Shown here piece after piece: positions 33,118 to 42,124 of a DNA stretch of 64,000 nt. This DNA comes from Glaciihabitans sp. dw_435. Lineage in GTDB: Bacteria; Actinomycetota; Actinomycetes; Actinomycetales; Microbacteriaceae. Numbering within the stretch: the first letter of the stretch is position 1; the number at the start of each line of letters is the position of its first letter. Below the pieces are notes generated by a model that did no database searches, was not told the DNA's origin, and saw only the letters and a list, made by a program, of their open reading frames with translations. The stretch lies in NCBI RefSeq assembly GCF_018449675.1, contig NZ_JAAVUZ010000003.1, positions 186,001-250,000 of the forward strand, given 5' to 3'. A program made the position numbers and the translations under genes.

Positions 33118-34335
33118 GTGTCGCTTCGCACCATTGACAGCCTCGGCGAACTGAGCGGCAAGAAGGTACTCGTTCGCTGTGATCTGAACGTCCCGTTGAA
33201 AGACGGCGAGATCACGGACGACGGGCGCATTCGTGCCTCGCTACCCACGCTGAACGCACTCATCAATGCCGGCGCCCGCGTCGTCGTGATCTCCCACCTC
33301 GGGCGACCCGACGGCGCACCGGAAGCCAAGTACAGCCTCGCGCCCGTGGCCCAGCGCCTCAGCGAGCTTCTTGGCAAGCCGGTGGCATTCGCCAGCGACA
33401 CGGTCGGTTCCGCCGCGGAAGACGCCGTCTCCTCCCTCGAGGATGGCGACGTCGCTCTGCTGGAAAACCTCCGCTTCAACCCGGGGGAGACGAGCAAGGA
33501 CTCCAAGGAGCGCGCAGACTTCGCGTTCCAGCTCTCCAAGCTCGTTGACTCATTCGTTTCGGACGGCTTCGGAGTCGTCCACCGCAAGCAGGCGAGCGTC
33601 TACGAGATCGCCGGAATCATCCCCAGCGCCGCCGGATTGCTCATCCAGGCCGAGCTGGAAGTTCTGGAACGGCTCACGAACACGCCGGAGCAGCCGTACA
33701 CGGTGGTTCTGGGCGGTTCCAAGGTCTCCGACAAGCTCGCGGTCATCGGCGCTTTGCTTCCCAAGGTAAACACCCTCCTCATCGGCGGTGGAATGCTCTT
33801 CACCTTCCTCGCGGCCCAGGGCTACAAGGTCGGCGCGAGCCTGCTTGAGGTTGACCAGATCGACAACGTGAAGGGCTACCTCGCCGAGGCGGAGAAGCTG
33901 GGCGTCGAGATCGTCCTGCCCACCGACATCGTTGTGGCATCCAAGTTCGGTGCCGATGCCGAGTACGTCACCACGCCGGCCGACGCAATCGAGGACACCG
34001 CCTTCGGCGCCTCGGGTCTCGGCCTCGACATCGGGCCGGACACATCCGCCCGATTCGCCGAGGTCATCTCTGCGTCGAAGACCGTCTTCTGGAACGGCCC
34101 GATGGGCGTGTTCGAGTTGGCTCCCTTCGCCGCAGGCACCAAGGCCGTGGCATCCGCTCTCACCACCATCGATGGTCTCGGTGTCGTCGGCGGCGGAGAT
34201 TCGGCCGCCGCGGTGCGTGCTCTTGGCTTCACCGACGACCAGTTCGGTCACATCTCAACGGGTGGAGGTGCCAGCCTCGAGTTCCTGGAGGGCAAGCACC
34301 TTCCCGGCCTGGAGGTTCTCGGATGGCAAGCGTAG
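33118..34335 (+). CDS. pgk: Phosphoglycerate kinase
   Basis: 405 residues, GTG start with AAAGGA just before. Conserved KKVLVRCDLNVPLKDG at the N-terminus, LLENLRFNPGE, IGGGMLFTFL and the C-terminal TGGGASLEFLEG nucleotide-binding motif. Makes ATP from 1,3-bisphosphoglycerate. Its last 13 bases overlap the start of tpiA. Confidence 0.97.
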   Translation: MSLRTIDSLGELSGKKVLVRCDLNVPLKDGEITDDGRIRASLPTLNALINAGARVVVISHLGRPDGAPEAKYSLAPVAQRLSELLGKPVAFASDTVGSAAEDAVSSLEDGDVALLENLRFNPGETSKDSKERADFAFQLSKLVDSFVSDGFGVVHRKQASVYEIAGIIPSAAGLLIQAELEVLERLTNTPEQPYTVVLGGSKVSDKLAVIGALLPKVNTLLIGGGMLFTFLAAQGYKVGASLLEVDQIDNVKGYLAEAEKLGVEIVLPTDIVVASKFGADAEYVTTPADAIEDTAFGASGLGLDIGPDTSARFAEVISASKTVFWNGPMGVFELAPFAAGTKAVASALTTIDGLGVVGGGDSAAAVRALGFTDDQFGHISTGGGASLEFLEGKHLPGLEVLGWQA

Positions 34336-35135
34336 GCAGCTCCCGCGTCCCGCTGATCGCGGGCAACTGGAAGATGAACCTGGATCACCTCCAGGCCATC
34401 GCCTTCGTCCAGAAGCTCGCCTGGAGCCTTAAAGACGCACGCCACGACTTCGCGAAGACCGAGGTCGCCGTATTCCCGCCGTTTACCGACCTTCGCTCGG
34501 TGCAGACCCTGATCTCCGCCGACAAGCTTCACCTGCGGTTCGGAGCTCAGGATGTCTCTGCACACGAGTCAGGTGCGTACACCGGTGAGATTTCTGCGGC
34601 CTTCCTCAAGACGCTCGACACTCCCTACGTGATCATCGGACACTCGGAGCGCCGCACCCTGCACTCCGAGTCCGACGAGGAAGTCGCCGCAAAGGTCGCT
34701 TCCGCCGTCAAGCACGGCATCGTCCCGGTGATTTGTGTGGGCGAGACGGCCGAGGATCTCGAGCTGCACGGCCCGAGCGCCATCCCGGTCGCGCAACTGC
34801 GCGCCGCATTGTCGCAGGCAAAATTCGAACGCGAACCCGGACTGACCGACATCGTCGTGGCGTACGAGCCCGTGTGGGCGATTGGATCCGGCCAGGCGGC
34901 GACTCCCGAGCAGGCAGAACAGGTAGCCGCGCAGTTGCGGGCCACGCTGACCGAGATTCTCGGTTCCGACGTTGCCGACGCGACGCGTATTCTGTATGGA
35001 GGATCCGTCAAGTCATCGAACATCGCGGGATTCATGCGCATGCCGAACGTCGACGGCGCACTTGTCGGAGGCGCGAGTCTCGACATCCCCGAGTTCGCGA
35101 GCATCGCGCAGTTCCTGAAGCACGTCGGCACGTAG
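34323..35135 (+). CDS. tpiA: Triosephosphate isomerase
   Basis: 270 residues. Active site: Lys in AGNWKMN, His in IIGHSERR, Glu in VVAYEPVWAIGSG and phosphate-binding YGGSVKSSN. ATG at 34323 lies inside pgk with GGAGG seven bases upstream, also inside pgk. Interconverts dihydroxyacetone phosphate and glyceraldehyde-3-phosphate. The N-terminus is a little longer than average. Confidence 0.97.
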   Translation: MASVGSSRVPLIAGNWKMNLDHLQAIAFVQKLAWSLKDARHDFAKTEVAVFPPFTDLRSVQTLISADKLHLRFGAQDVSAHESGAYTGEISAAFLKTLDTPYVIIGHSERRTLHSESDEEVAAKVASAVKHGIVPVICVGETAEDLELHGPSAIPVAQLRAALSQAKFEREPGLTDIVVAYEPVWAIGSGQAATPEQAEQVAAQLRATLTEILGSDVADATRILYGGSVKSSNIAGFMRMPNVDGALVGGASLDIPEFASIAQFLKHVGT

Positions 35136-35147
35136 TCGGCGCGCAGC

Positions 35148-35153
35148 TATACT
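35148..35153 (+). promoter_or_regulatory. Possible internal -10 box for secG-rbpA
   Basis: TATACT, a better -10 than others here, 34 bases before the secG GTG. No clear -35 hexamer at 17 bases. Confidence 0.5.
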
Positions 35154-35187
35154 ACTTAGCGGTTCACAACCGTTCGAAAGGTAACCC

Positions 35188-35439
35188 GTGGAATTTCTCC
35201 AGGTTGTATTGCAGGTCATTCTTGGCCTCACATCGCTCCTGCTGACGCTGCTCATCCTGTTGCACCGCGGTCGCGGCGGAGGCCTCTCCGACATGTTCGG
35301 TGGCGGTGTCACGTCCAACCTGGGTGCCTCTGGAGTTGCAGAGCGAAACCTCAACCGCATCACCGTCATTCTCGGCGTTGTGTGGATCAGCAGCATTGTC
35401 GTTCTTGGTCTGATTACCAAGTTCGACACCGGCATCTAG
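35188..35439 (+). CDS. secG: Preprotein translocase subunit SecG
   Basis: 83 residues from GTG with GAAAGG upstream. Two membrane helices (LQVVLQVILGLTSLLLTLLIL and ITVILGVVWISSIVVLGLI, described by position 4-24 and 56-74) flank a Gly-rich loop GRGGGLSDMFGGG typical of SecG. Part of the SecYEG channel. Linked to tpiA in many actinobacteria. Confidence 0.95.
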   Translation: MEFLQVVLQVILGLTSLLLTLLILLHRGRGGGLSDMFGGGVTSNLGASGVAERNLNRITVILGVVWISSIVVLGLITKFDTGI

Positions 35440-35458
35440 TCTCTCGAAAAGAGGAATC

Positions 35459-35821
35459 ATGGCTTCTGGCGGAAGTGCAATTCGGGGTTCGCGCGTTGGC
35501 GCAGGCCCCATGGGCGAGCAGGATCGTGGATACCACGCCGATCGCATTCAGGTCTCCTACTGGGACGAGCTCGGCAACGAGACCGTCCGATACTTCGCGG
35601 CGAGCCTGCCCGAAGAAGAGATCCCCGACATCATCGATTCGCCCCCCACGGGTCTCCCGGCCGGGCGCGATAAGAACAACCCACCGTCGGTGGCCAAGCT
35701 TGAGCCGTACAAGACTCACCTTGCCTACGTGAAGGAACGCCGCACCGAGGCCGAAGCGGCGGAGCTGCTCGACGAGGCGTTGCAGCAGCTGCGTGCCCGT
35801 CGCGGACGCGTCACCACCTAA
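35459..35821 (+). CDS. rbpA: RNA polymerase-binding protein RbpA
   Basis: 120 residues, acidic. Actinobacterial factor that binds the principal sigma factor and RNA polymerase and helps promoter opening. The core region (SYWDELGNE, VRYFAASLPEEEIPDIID) and the KTHLAYVKERRTEAEAAELL sigma-interaction helix at 85-110 match the family. It has no cysteines, so it lacks the zinc site seen in Streptomyces RbpA. ATG 35459 follows an AGAGGA. Possibly relevant to the leaderless TAGGCT-type promoters of this genome, which is speculation. Confidence 0.9.
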   Translation: MASGGSAIRGSRVGAGPMGEQDRGYHADRIQVSYWDELGNETVRYFAASLPEEEIPDIIDSPPTGLPAGRDKNNPPSVAKLEPYKTHLAYVKERRTEAEAAELLDEALQQLRARRGRVTT

Positions 35822-35846
35822 CCAACCGGTTACTGCCGGACGCACG

Positions 35847-35884
35847 AAGGCCGGACTGCCCACGCACGTGGGCAGTCCGGCCTT
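35847..35884 (+). terminator. Strong terminator of rbpA
   Basis: 17-18 bp perfect stem AAGGCCGGACTGCCCAC/GTGGGCAGTCCGGCCTT with loop GCAC, ending in TTT. Confidence 0.95.
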
Positions 35885-35961
35885 TGCCGTTGCGCCGAGC
35901 CGAGCCGTCACGACCGTCCCGCGGTGCGCCCGGTCTGCATCGCACGAGGCACAAACGAACA

Positions 35962-35992
35962 AGGCCCGCTCTCCGTGACGGAGAGCGGGCCT
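35962..35992 (-). terminator. Terminator of the pentose-phosphate operon
   Basis: 14-bp perfect stem AGGCCCGCTCTCCG/CGGAGAGCGGGCCT with a 3-base loop; on the minus strand it is followed by TGTT. Placed 37 bases past the pgl stop. Confidence 0.92.
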
Positions 35993-36028
35993 GTGTAATC
36001 GGCAGGTCGAGTGCCGCGGTGCGATTGG

Positions 36029-36823
36029 TTAGGCGTCCTCGCCGGTCCAGAACAGGCCCGGCGTCGTCAGGTTCTCGGGAACCTCCGCGGCCGCCTCGTT
36101 GTCAACGAAGAACAGCGTCCGTCGACGTCCCTCGACGCCCGCTGCGGGCACCTCGATGCTGCTCGCGCCCGCAAGGGTCAATCCCAGCGCGCCGGCCTTG
36201 TCGGGGCCAGCAAGCACGAGCCAGACCCGCTGCGACGAGTTGATCACCGGAAGGGTGAGGCTCAGTCGCTCCGGGGGAGGCTTCGGGGCGTTGCGAACGG
36301 AGATGACGTTGAGGTCCTTCTCACGGATTCCCCCGCGCTCCGGGAACAGCGACGCGATGTGACCATCGGGACCTACTCCGAGAAACGTGATGTCGAAGTG
36401 GGGCAACCCGTCGTGGCCTTCGGGAGCGTTGTCGCTGAGTTCTGCGGCATACAGCGACGCCGCGTCATCCAGCTCAACGCCCTTGTCTGACGACAGGAAC
36501 GGGTGAACGCGCGACTCATCGATGTCGATGTGGTCGAGCAGGGCCTCGCGTGCCTGGTGGTCGTTGCGCTCGGCGTCTCCCTCAGGAAGCCACCGCTCGT
36601 CGCCCCACCAGAAGTTGACCCGCTTCCAGTCGACACTGTCACGCGCCGCCGAATCGTTGATCGCCGCGAGGATGGCAATGCCCATGGTTCCACCCGTGAG
36701 CACTACCGTCGCCTCGCCGCGGTCCTCGATAACGTCGATTACCTTCGTGATGAAGCGCGCGGCCACGGACCCGGCAAGGGATGCCTTGTCGGGGTGTACG
36801 AGCACTCGTCTTTCGTTCGTCAC
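36029..36823 (-). CDS. pgl: 6-phosphogluconolactonase
   Basis: 264 residues. Hydrolyses 6-phosphogluconolactone, the second oxidative pentose-phosphate step. Conserved VLTGGTMG, WWGDERWLPEGDAERND and FLGVGPDGHIASLFP motifs of the DevB-type family. Last gene of the tkt-tal-pgi-zwf-opcA-pgl transcript, 34 bases after opcA. The C-terminal ~40 residues are Ala/Glu-rich. Confidence 0.95.
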   Translation of the reverse strand: MTNERRVLVHPDKASLAGSVAARFITKVIDVIEDRGEATVVLTGGTMGIAILAAINDSAARDSVDWKRVNFWWGDERWLPEGDAERNDHQAREALLDHIDIDESRVHPFLSSDKGVELDDAASLYAAELSDNAPEGHDGLPHFDITFLGVGPDGHIASLFPERGGIREKDLNVISVRNAPKPPPERLSLTLPVINSSQRVWLVLAGPDKAGALGLTLAGASSIEVPAAGVEGRRRTLFFVDNEAAAEVPENLTTPGLFWTGEDA

Positions 36824-36857
36824 TGGTTCAGACCTTCTCGTCTTCGACTCTCGCGCC

Positions 36858-37823
36858 TTAGCGCGACCCGTTCGGCTGCAGTCGTGCAGGCTTGTTCAGC
36901 TGTGCAAGACCATTCTGGATCACTTCTCCGAAGAGGGAATCCGGGTCGAGACGACGCAGCTCCTCGGCGAGGCAGTCACGGAGGTTGCGTCGTGGCAGCG
37001 AAATGTCGTGCGTGGGCTGGCCGGGCTGGCTGAGCGTCGCGATGTTCGGGATGCTTCGCTCAAGCTCAACAACCCCGGAAGCGCGGTACAGGCGAACACC
37101 TTGGATTCCGCTCGAACCGGTGGAGGGGCTCGTGACCTGGAGACGCACCTCAACTTGAAGCTGAAGCTGAAGCCACGCGGCGAGCAGGGCCGTCGAGGGG
37201 GAGTCGGCAGCGCCGAGGACCTCGATGTCGGTGATCTGCTCGTACGGCGGCTGGTCCAGAACGGCGGCGAGCTGGGCGCGCCACAGGGTCAGACGAGTCC
37301 ATGCGAAGTCAGTGTCGCCGGGGGCGTACGTCTCGGACAGGTGGTCGAGGGCTGCGAGCGGGTTCGACGCCGCCGCGGCATCCGTGATCCTGCGCTGCGC
37401 AATGCGGCCCAGGGCCGACTGCGACGCACTGTTCGGGGCATCGCCTGGCCACCAGACAACCACGGGAGCATCGGGGAGGAGCAGGCCGGTGACCAGTCCC
37501 TCCTTGTCGCTCGCGGTGTCGCCGTAGGCACGGACGATGATGACCTCGCTGGCGCCTGCGTCGCCGCCGACGCGGATCTGCGCGTCGAGACGTGCGTCAC
37601 TGTGGTCGTCGGGGTTGCCACTCGTGGAGACCACGATGACGCGCATCGGGTGCTCGCGCGAAGCGTCGTTTGCCGCTTCGATGGCCTCTTCTTCTTCACC
37701 CAGGCGGGTGGAGATGATGAGCGTCAGGACGCGACCGAGGGCAACAGCGCCGCCCTCTTCGCGAATTCTGACCAGGGCCTTGGTGACCTTGCTTGTGGTG
37801 GTATCGGGCAGATCGACGATCAT
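36858..37823 (-). CDS. opcA: Glucose-6-phosphate dehydrogenase assembly protein OpcA
   Basis: 321 residues. Actinobacterial and cyanobacterial protein that assembles or activates Zwf. Family features are the REHPMRVIVVS segment and VVVWWPGDAP, followed by an RITDAA region. Overlaps the zwf stop by 4 bases (ATGA), so coupled translation, consistent with complex formation. No catalytic function of its own is known. Confidence 0.93.
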   Translation of the reverse strand: MIVDLPDTTTSKVTKALVRIREEGGAVALGRVLTLIISTRLGEEEEAIEAANDASREHPMRVIVVSTSGNPDDHSDARLDAQIRVGGDAGASEVIIVRAYGDTASDKEGLVTGLLLPDAPVVVWWPGDAPNSASQSALGRIAQRRITDAAAASNPLAALDHLSETYAPGDTDFAWTRLTLWRAQLAAVLDQPPYEQITDIEVLGAADSPSTALLAAWLQLQLQVEVRLQVTSPSTGSSGIQGVRLYRASGVVELERSIPNIATLSQPGQPTHDISLPRRNLRDCLAEELRRLDPDSLFGEVIQNGLAQLNKPARLQPNGSR

Positions 37824-39361
37824 GGTCGCCTCCAGGTTCGGCCGTCGCGGGCCAGTAGTTCATCGGCGGAATCCGGACCCCAGGTACCGGGACGGTACTG
37901 GTCCGGCTGGCCCTGGGTAGCCCAGAATTCCTCGATCGGGTCGAGAATCTTCCAGCTCAGTTCTACTTCCTCGTGACGCGGGAAGAGGGGCGGGTCGCCG
38001 AGCAGCACGTCCAGGATCAGACGCTCGTATGCTTCGGGACTCGCTTCGGTGAAGGCGTGGCCGTAGCCGAAGTCCATGGTCACGTCGCGAACCTGCATGC
38101 CGGCGCCGGGAACCTTGGAGCCGAAGCGCAGGGTCACTCCCTCGTCCGGCTGCACGCGGATGACCAGTGCGTTCTGTCCGAGGACACCCGTCTGGCTTTC
38201 GGCGAAGAGGTTCTGGGGCGCGCGCTTGAAGACCACGGCGATTTCGGTTACGCGGCGACCGAGGCGCTTGCCTGCACGCAGGTAGAACGGAACGCCCGCC
38301 CACCGGCGGGTACCGATCTCGAGCTTGATCGCGGCGAACGTCTCGGTCAGCGACTGCGGGTTCATTCCGTCCTCGTCGAGGAAGCCGATGACCTTCTCGC
38401 CACCCTGCCAACCACCGGAGTACTGACCGCGGGCGGTCGACTTCGAGAGGTCCTTGGGGGAGCGGACGGCGGAAAGAACCTTCTCCTTCTCGGCGCGCAG
38501 GTCAGCGGCGTCGAAGGAGACGGGCTCCTCCATGGCCGTCAGAGCAAGCAACTGCAGGAGGTGGTTCTGGATGACGTCGCGCGCGGCGCCGATTCCGTCG
38601 TAGTAGCCGGCGCGACCGCCGACACCGATGTCCTCGGCCATGGTGATCTGCACGTGGTCGACGTAGTTGGCGTTCCAGATCGGCTCGTACATCTCGTTGG
38701 CGAAGCGCAGCGCCAGGATGTTCTGCACCGTCTCCTTACCGAGGTAGTGGTCGATGCGGAACACGCTGTCGGGCGGGAATACCGACTCGACAACGGCGTT
38801 GAGCTCGCGGGCGGTCTTGAGGTCGCTACCGAAGGGCTTCTCGATGACGACCCGTCGCCACTCGCCCTCCTTCTGCTCGGCTAGACCGGAGCGGCGCAGC
38901 TGCTCGGTGACGAGCGGGAACGCCTTCGGCGGGATCGACAGGTAGAACGCGTGGTTGCCCATGGTCCCGCGGTGCTCGTCGAGCTCGTCGATGGTCTCCT
39001 TCAGACGAGCGAAGGCAGCATCGTCGTCGAACTCGCCCTGGACGAAGCGAATTCCCTGGCTCAGCTGCTTCCAGACATCCTCATCGAAGGGGGTACGGGC
39101 GTACTGCTTGACGGCTTCGTACACCACCTTCTCGAAGTCCTGGTCTTCCCAGTCGCGACGGGCGAACCCGACGAGGGAGAAGCCGGGCGGCAGAAGGCCA
39201 CGGTTGGCCAGGTCGTACACAGCCGGCATCAGCTTCTTGCGTGACAGGTCTCCAGTCACACCGAAGATGATGAGGCTGCTGGGGCCTGCGATTCGGTTCA
39301 AACGACGGTCCGAGGGCAACCGCAGTGGGTTGAACTCGGGCGTGATATCCACGGGGGACAT
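37820..39361 (-). CDS. zwf: Glucose-6-phosphate 1-dehydrogenase
   Basis: 513 residues. First oxidative step of the pentose phosphate pathway, giving NADPH. GVTGDLSRKKL is the coenzyme loop, and RIDHYLGKETVQN holds the substrate-binding and catalytic residues. Coupled to OpcA downstream. Preceded by pgi with a 25-base gap. Confidence 0.97.
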   Translation of the reverse strand: MSPVDITPEFNPLRLPSDRRLNRIAGPSSLIIFGVTGDLSRKKLMPAVYDLANRGLLPPGFSLVGFARRDWEDQDFEKVVYEAVKQYARTPFDEDVWKQLSQGIRFVQGEFDDDAAFARLKETIDELDEHRGTMGNHAFYLSIPPKAFPLVTEQLRRSGLAEQKEGEWRRVVIEKPFGSDLKTARELNAVVESVFPPDSVFRIDHYLGKETVQNILALRFANEMYEPIWNANYVDHVQITMAEDIGVGGRAGYYDGIGAARDVIQNHLLQLLALTAMEEPVSFDAADLRAEKEKVLSAVRSPKDLSKSTARGQYSGGWQGGEKVIGFLDEDGMNPQSLTETFAAIKLEIGTRRWAGVPFYLRAGKRLGRRVTEIAVVFKRAPQNLFAESQTGVLGQNALVIRVQPDEGVTLRFGSKVPGAGMQVRDVTMDFGYGHAFTEASPEAYERLILDVLLGDPPLFPRHEEVELSWKILDPIEEFWATQGQPDQYRPGTWGPDSADELLARDGRTWRRP

Positions 39362-39386
39362 ACGACTCCTAAGTTAGTTATGCGTG

Positions 39387-40985
39387 CTAGCGCAGCGCGC
39401 CAGCGAGCACGGTGGCGCTCGAGGCGGTTTCAGTCAGGGTGAGGGTAAGAACAGGACGACCGTGCTCAGCAAGTACGCTGGCATCGCCCGCGGCCTGTGA
39501 CTGAATGAGCTGCCCAAAGGTGAACGGGCTGTCAGGGATCTCCAGGTCGATGGGGGCGGTCGCGGTGATCTGCAGGAACACTCCCACCGCGGGTCCGCCC
39601 TTGTGGAATTGACCGGTCGAGTGGAGGAAACGAGGTCCCCATCCAAACGTGACCGGACGACCCGCACGAGCAGCCAGCGTGTTGCGGAGCTCTTCGAGCT
39701 CCGGGTACGCGAGTCGGTCGACGTACGCCTGAACCGACAGGTATCCGTCTTCCGGCAGCAACGCCAGCAAAGCGTCGACTGCGCCACGAACGTCCGTGAC
39801 GCCGGCGACGACGTTTTCGGTACCGCGCACCTCGATGCCACCCTGCACAAAGGCCGGGGCGACGGGCGCGGGACGTGAATCGAGCAACGCGCGCGTTGCG
39901 ACCTTCGCCGACTCGACGTCTGGCTGGTCGAACGGGTTGATGCCGAGCAGGCGACCGGCGATGGCCGTGGCGTACTCCCACACGAGAAGCTGCGCGCCCA
40001 GGGTTCCGGTGATCTCAATCTCGCCCTCGGCAACCACCTTGGTGTCGTGGAAGTCACCAACGAGGCGGACGATCTGCAGGTCGGGAAGGTTCTCGACGAG
40101 CTCCGGCGCGTCGGTGCCGAGAACGACGGGCAGCAATCCCTTGCCGATCTTTCCCGTCGACTCCGCGATGAGCTGTTCTGCCCAGTCAGCGAATCCGACG
40201 ATGTGCGTTCCGTCAGCGACGATTCCGAGCTTGTCCTTCAACGGTCGCGTTCCCGCGATCGCCGCGGCAAGCACGAGTCCGGGGTTTTCGACCGTGTCGA
40301 GGGCGAGCTCAAGCGAGACCGACTCGGCCTCGCTCAGCAGTCCGGCGATGTCGACACCGGCGAGGCCGGACGGCACGAGGCCGAACGCGGTTAGCGCCGA
40401 ATAACGACCGCCCACGTTGGGATCGGCGTTGAACACGCGGTAGCCGTCAGCACGAGCCGAGACGTCCAGCGGCGAACCGGGATCGGTCACGACAACGATG
40501 CGCTCGAGCGGGTCGATTCCAATGTCGCGGAAAGCCTTCTCGTACGTGCGCTTCTGGCTCGCCGTCTCGACCGTTCCGCCCGACTTCGACGAGATAACTA
40601 CAGCAGTAGTAGCAAGCCGGTCGTTGAGCGCGGACAGAACCTGCCCGGGATCGGTCGAGTCCAGGACCGTCAGCTCAACGCCGTAGGTACGGGTGATCAC
40701 CTCCGGTGCCAGCGAGGAACCGCCCATGCCGCCGAGGACGATGTGGTTGACACCCTCGCTCCGCAGCTTGTCGCGCAGGGCAAGGATGTCCGGAACCAAC
40801 GGCTCGGAGATGACAACGGATTCGGTCCAGCCCAGACGCTTGTCGGACTCTTCCTCTGCGTCGGGGCCCCACAGACTCGCGTCGAGTCCCGTCAGACGGC
40901 TGGCGACAAGGTCGGCAACCAACTGGGGAACAACGCGCTCTACGGCCTCGGCGGCTGCGCCGGATACGGCGATCCTTATTGTCAC
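39387..40985 (-). CDS. pgi: Glucose-6-phosphate isomerase
   Basis: 532 residues from a GTG that overlaps the tal stop by 4 bases (GTGA). The PGI signature [13 protein letters not shown] is present, with [10 protein letters not shown] and SKSGGTVET phosphate-binding loops. Interconverts glucose-6- and fructose-6-phosphate, linking this operon to glycolysis. Slightly shorter than E. coli Pgi, as in related actinobacteria. Confidence 0.94.
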   Translation of the reverse strand: MTIRIAVSGAAAEAVERVVPQLVADLVASRLTGLDASLWGPDAEEESDKRLGWTESVVISEPLVPDILALRDKLRSEGVNHIVLGGMGGSSLAPEVITRTYGVELTVLDSTDPGQVLSALNDRLATTAVVISSKSGGTVETASQKRTYEKAFRDIGIDPLERIVVVTDPGSPLDVSARADGYRVFNADPNVGGRYSALTAFGLVPSGLAGVDIAGLLSEAESVSLELALDTVENPGLVLAAAIAGTRPLKDKLGIVADGTHIVGFADWAEQLIAESTGKIGKGLLPVVLGTDAPELVENLPDLQIVRLVGDFHDTKVVAEGEIEITGTLGAQLLVWEYATAIAGRLLGINPFDQPDVESAKVATRALLDSRPAPVAPAFVQGGIEVRGTENVVAGVTDVRGAVDALLALLPEDGYLSVQAYVDRLAYPELEELRNTLAARAGRPVTFGWGPRFLHSTGQFHKGGPAVGVFLQITATAPIDLEIPDSPFTFGQLIQSQAAGDASVLAEHGRPVLTLTLTETASSATVLAGALR

Positions 40986-42097
40986 TTAGCTGCCTCGAGC
41001 GCCGCCGTCACTGTGTCAAGGAGTTCGTTCCAGGACACGATGAACTTCTCGACGCCCTCCTTCTCAAGCAACGCGGTGACGTCGTCGTAGGAGATGCCGA
41101 GCGCAGCGACGGCATCCAGCACGGCGTTTGCCGCGGCGTAGCTGCCGGTGACCTGGTCACCCTCGATGATTCCGTGGTCGAAGGTCGCCTCGAGGGTCTT
41201 CTCCGGCATGGTGTTCACGACGTCGGCAACCGCAAGCTGCGTGACGTAGAGCGTGTCGGGAAGCGTCGGGTCCTTGACGCCGGTCGAAGCCCACAGCGGA
41301 CGCTGCTTGTTGGCACCAGCGGCGAGAAGTCCGGCCGCACGCTCGGTGGTGTACGCCTGCTCGAAGACCTCGTACGCAAGCTGCGCGTTCGCAACGCCGG
41401 CCTTGCTCTTGAGAGCAACGGCCTCGTCGGTGCCGATGGCATCGAGCTGGTTGTTGATCTCGGTGTCGACGCGGGAGACGAAGAACGACGCGACGGAGTG
41501 AATCGTCGACAGGTCGTGTCCGGCGGCCTTGGCCTGCTCGAGTCCCGTGAGGTAGGCGTTGATCACTGCACGGTAGCGCTCAAGGCTGAAGATCAGCGTG
41601 ACGTTGACGCTGATGCCGGCGCCGATCGTCGCGGTGATGGCTTCGAGACCCTCGATCGTGGCCGGGATCTTAATCATGGCGTTCGGTCGGTTGACCTTTG
41701 CCCACAGCTCGAGTGCCTGCTGCGACGTGGCGGCAGCGTCGTGGGCAAAGCCGGGCTCGACCTCGATCGAGACGCGGCCGTCGAATCCGCCGGTGGAGTC
41801 GTAGATCGGACGGAAGATGTCGCTGGCTGCAGCAACGTCGTCGGTCGTGATCTCGAAGACAGCCTCGGTCACGGTCTTGCCGGCCTTGGCCAGCTCGGCG
41901 ACCTGTGCGTCATACGCCTCGCCCTTGGCGAGAGCTGCCGCGAAGATCGTCGGGTTGGTGGTGATACCGACGACGTTGCGCTCGGCGATCAGCTTCTGGA
42001 TTCCGCCAGAGTTGATGCGCTCACGGGAAAGGTCATCGAGCCAGATGCTGACGCCGACCGCGGAAAGTTCGGCGGTGGGGGTGGTTTCGGTGCTCAT
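40982..42097 (-). CDS. tal: Transaldolase
   Basis: 371 residues, the long actinobacterial transaldolase type. Schiff-base Lys is in [13 protein letters not shown]-terminal [14 protein letters not shown] and the [10 protein letters not shown] motif are conserved. Transfers dihydroxyacetone units between sugar phosphates. Confidence 0.96.
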   Translation of the reverse strand: MSTETTPTAELSAVGVSIWLDDLSRERINSGGIQKLIAERNVVGITTNPTIFAAALAKGEAYDAQVAELAKAGKTVTEAVFEITTDDVAAASDIFRPIYDSTGGFDGRVSIEVEPGFAHDAAATSQQALELWAKVNRPNAMIKIPATIEGLEAITATIGAGISVNVTLIFSLERYRAVINAYLTGLEQAKAAGHDLSTIHSVASFFVSRVDTEINNQLDAIGTDEAVALKSKAGVANAQLAYEVFEQAYTTERAAGLLAAGANKQRPLWASTGVKDPTLPDTLYVTQLAVADVVNTMPEKTLEATFDHGIIEGDQVTGSYAAANAVLDAVAALGISYDDVTALLEKEGVEKFIVSWNELLDTVTAALEAAK

Positions 42098-42124
42098 TGT
42101 GTTTCTTCTCTCCTCTGCCGGCGC

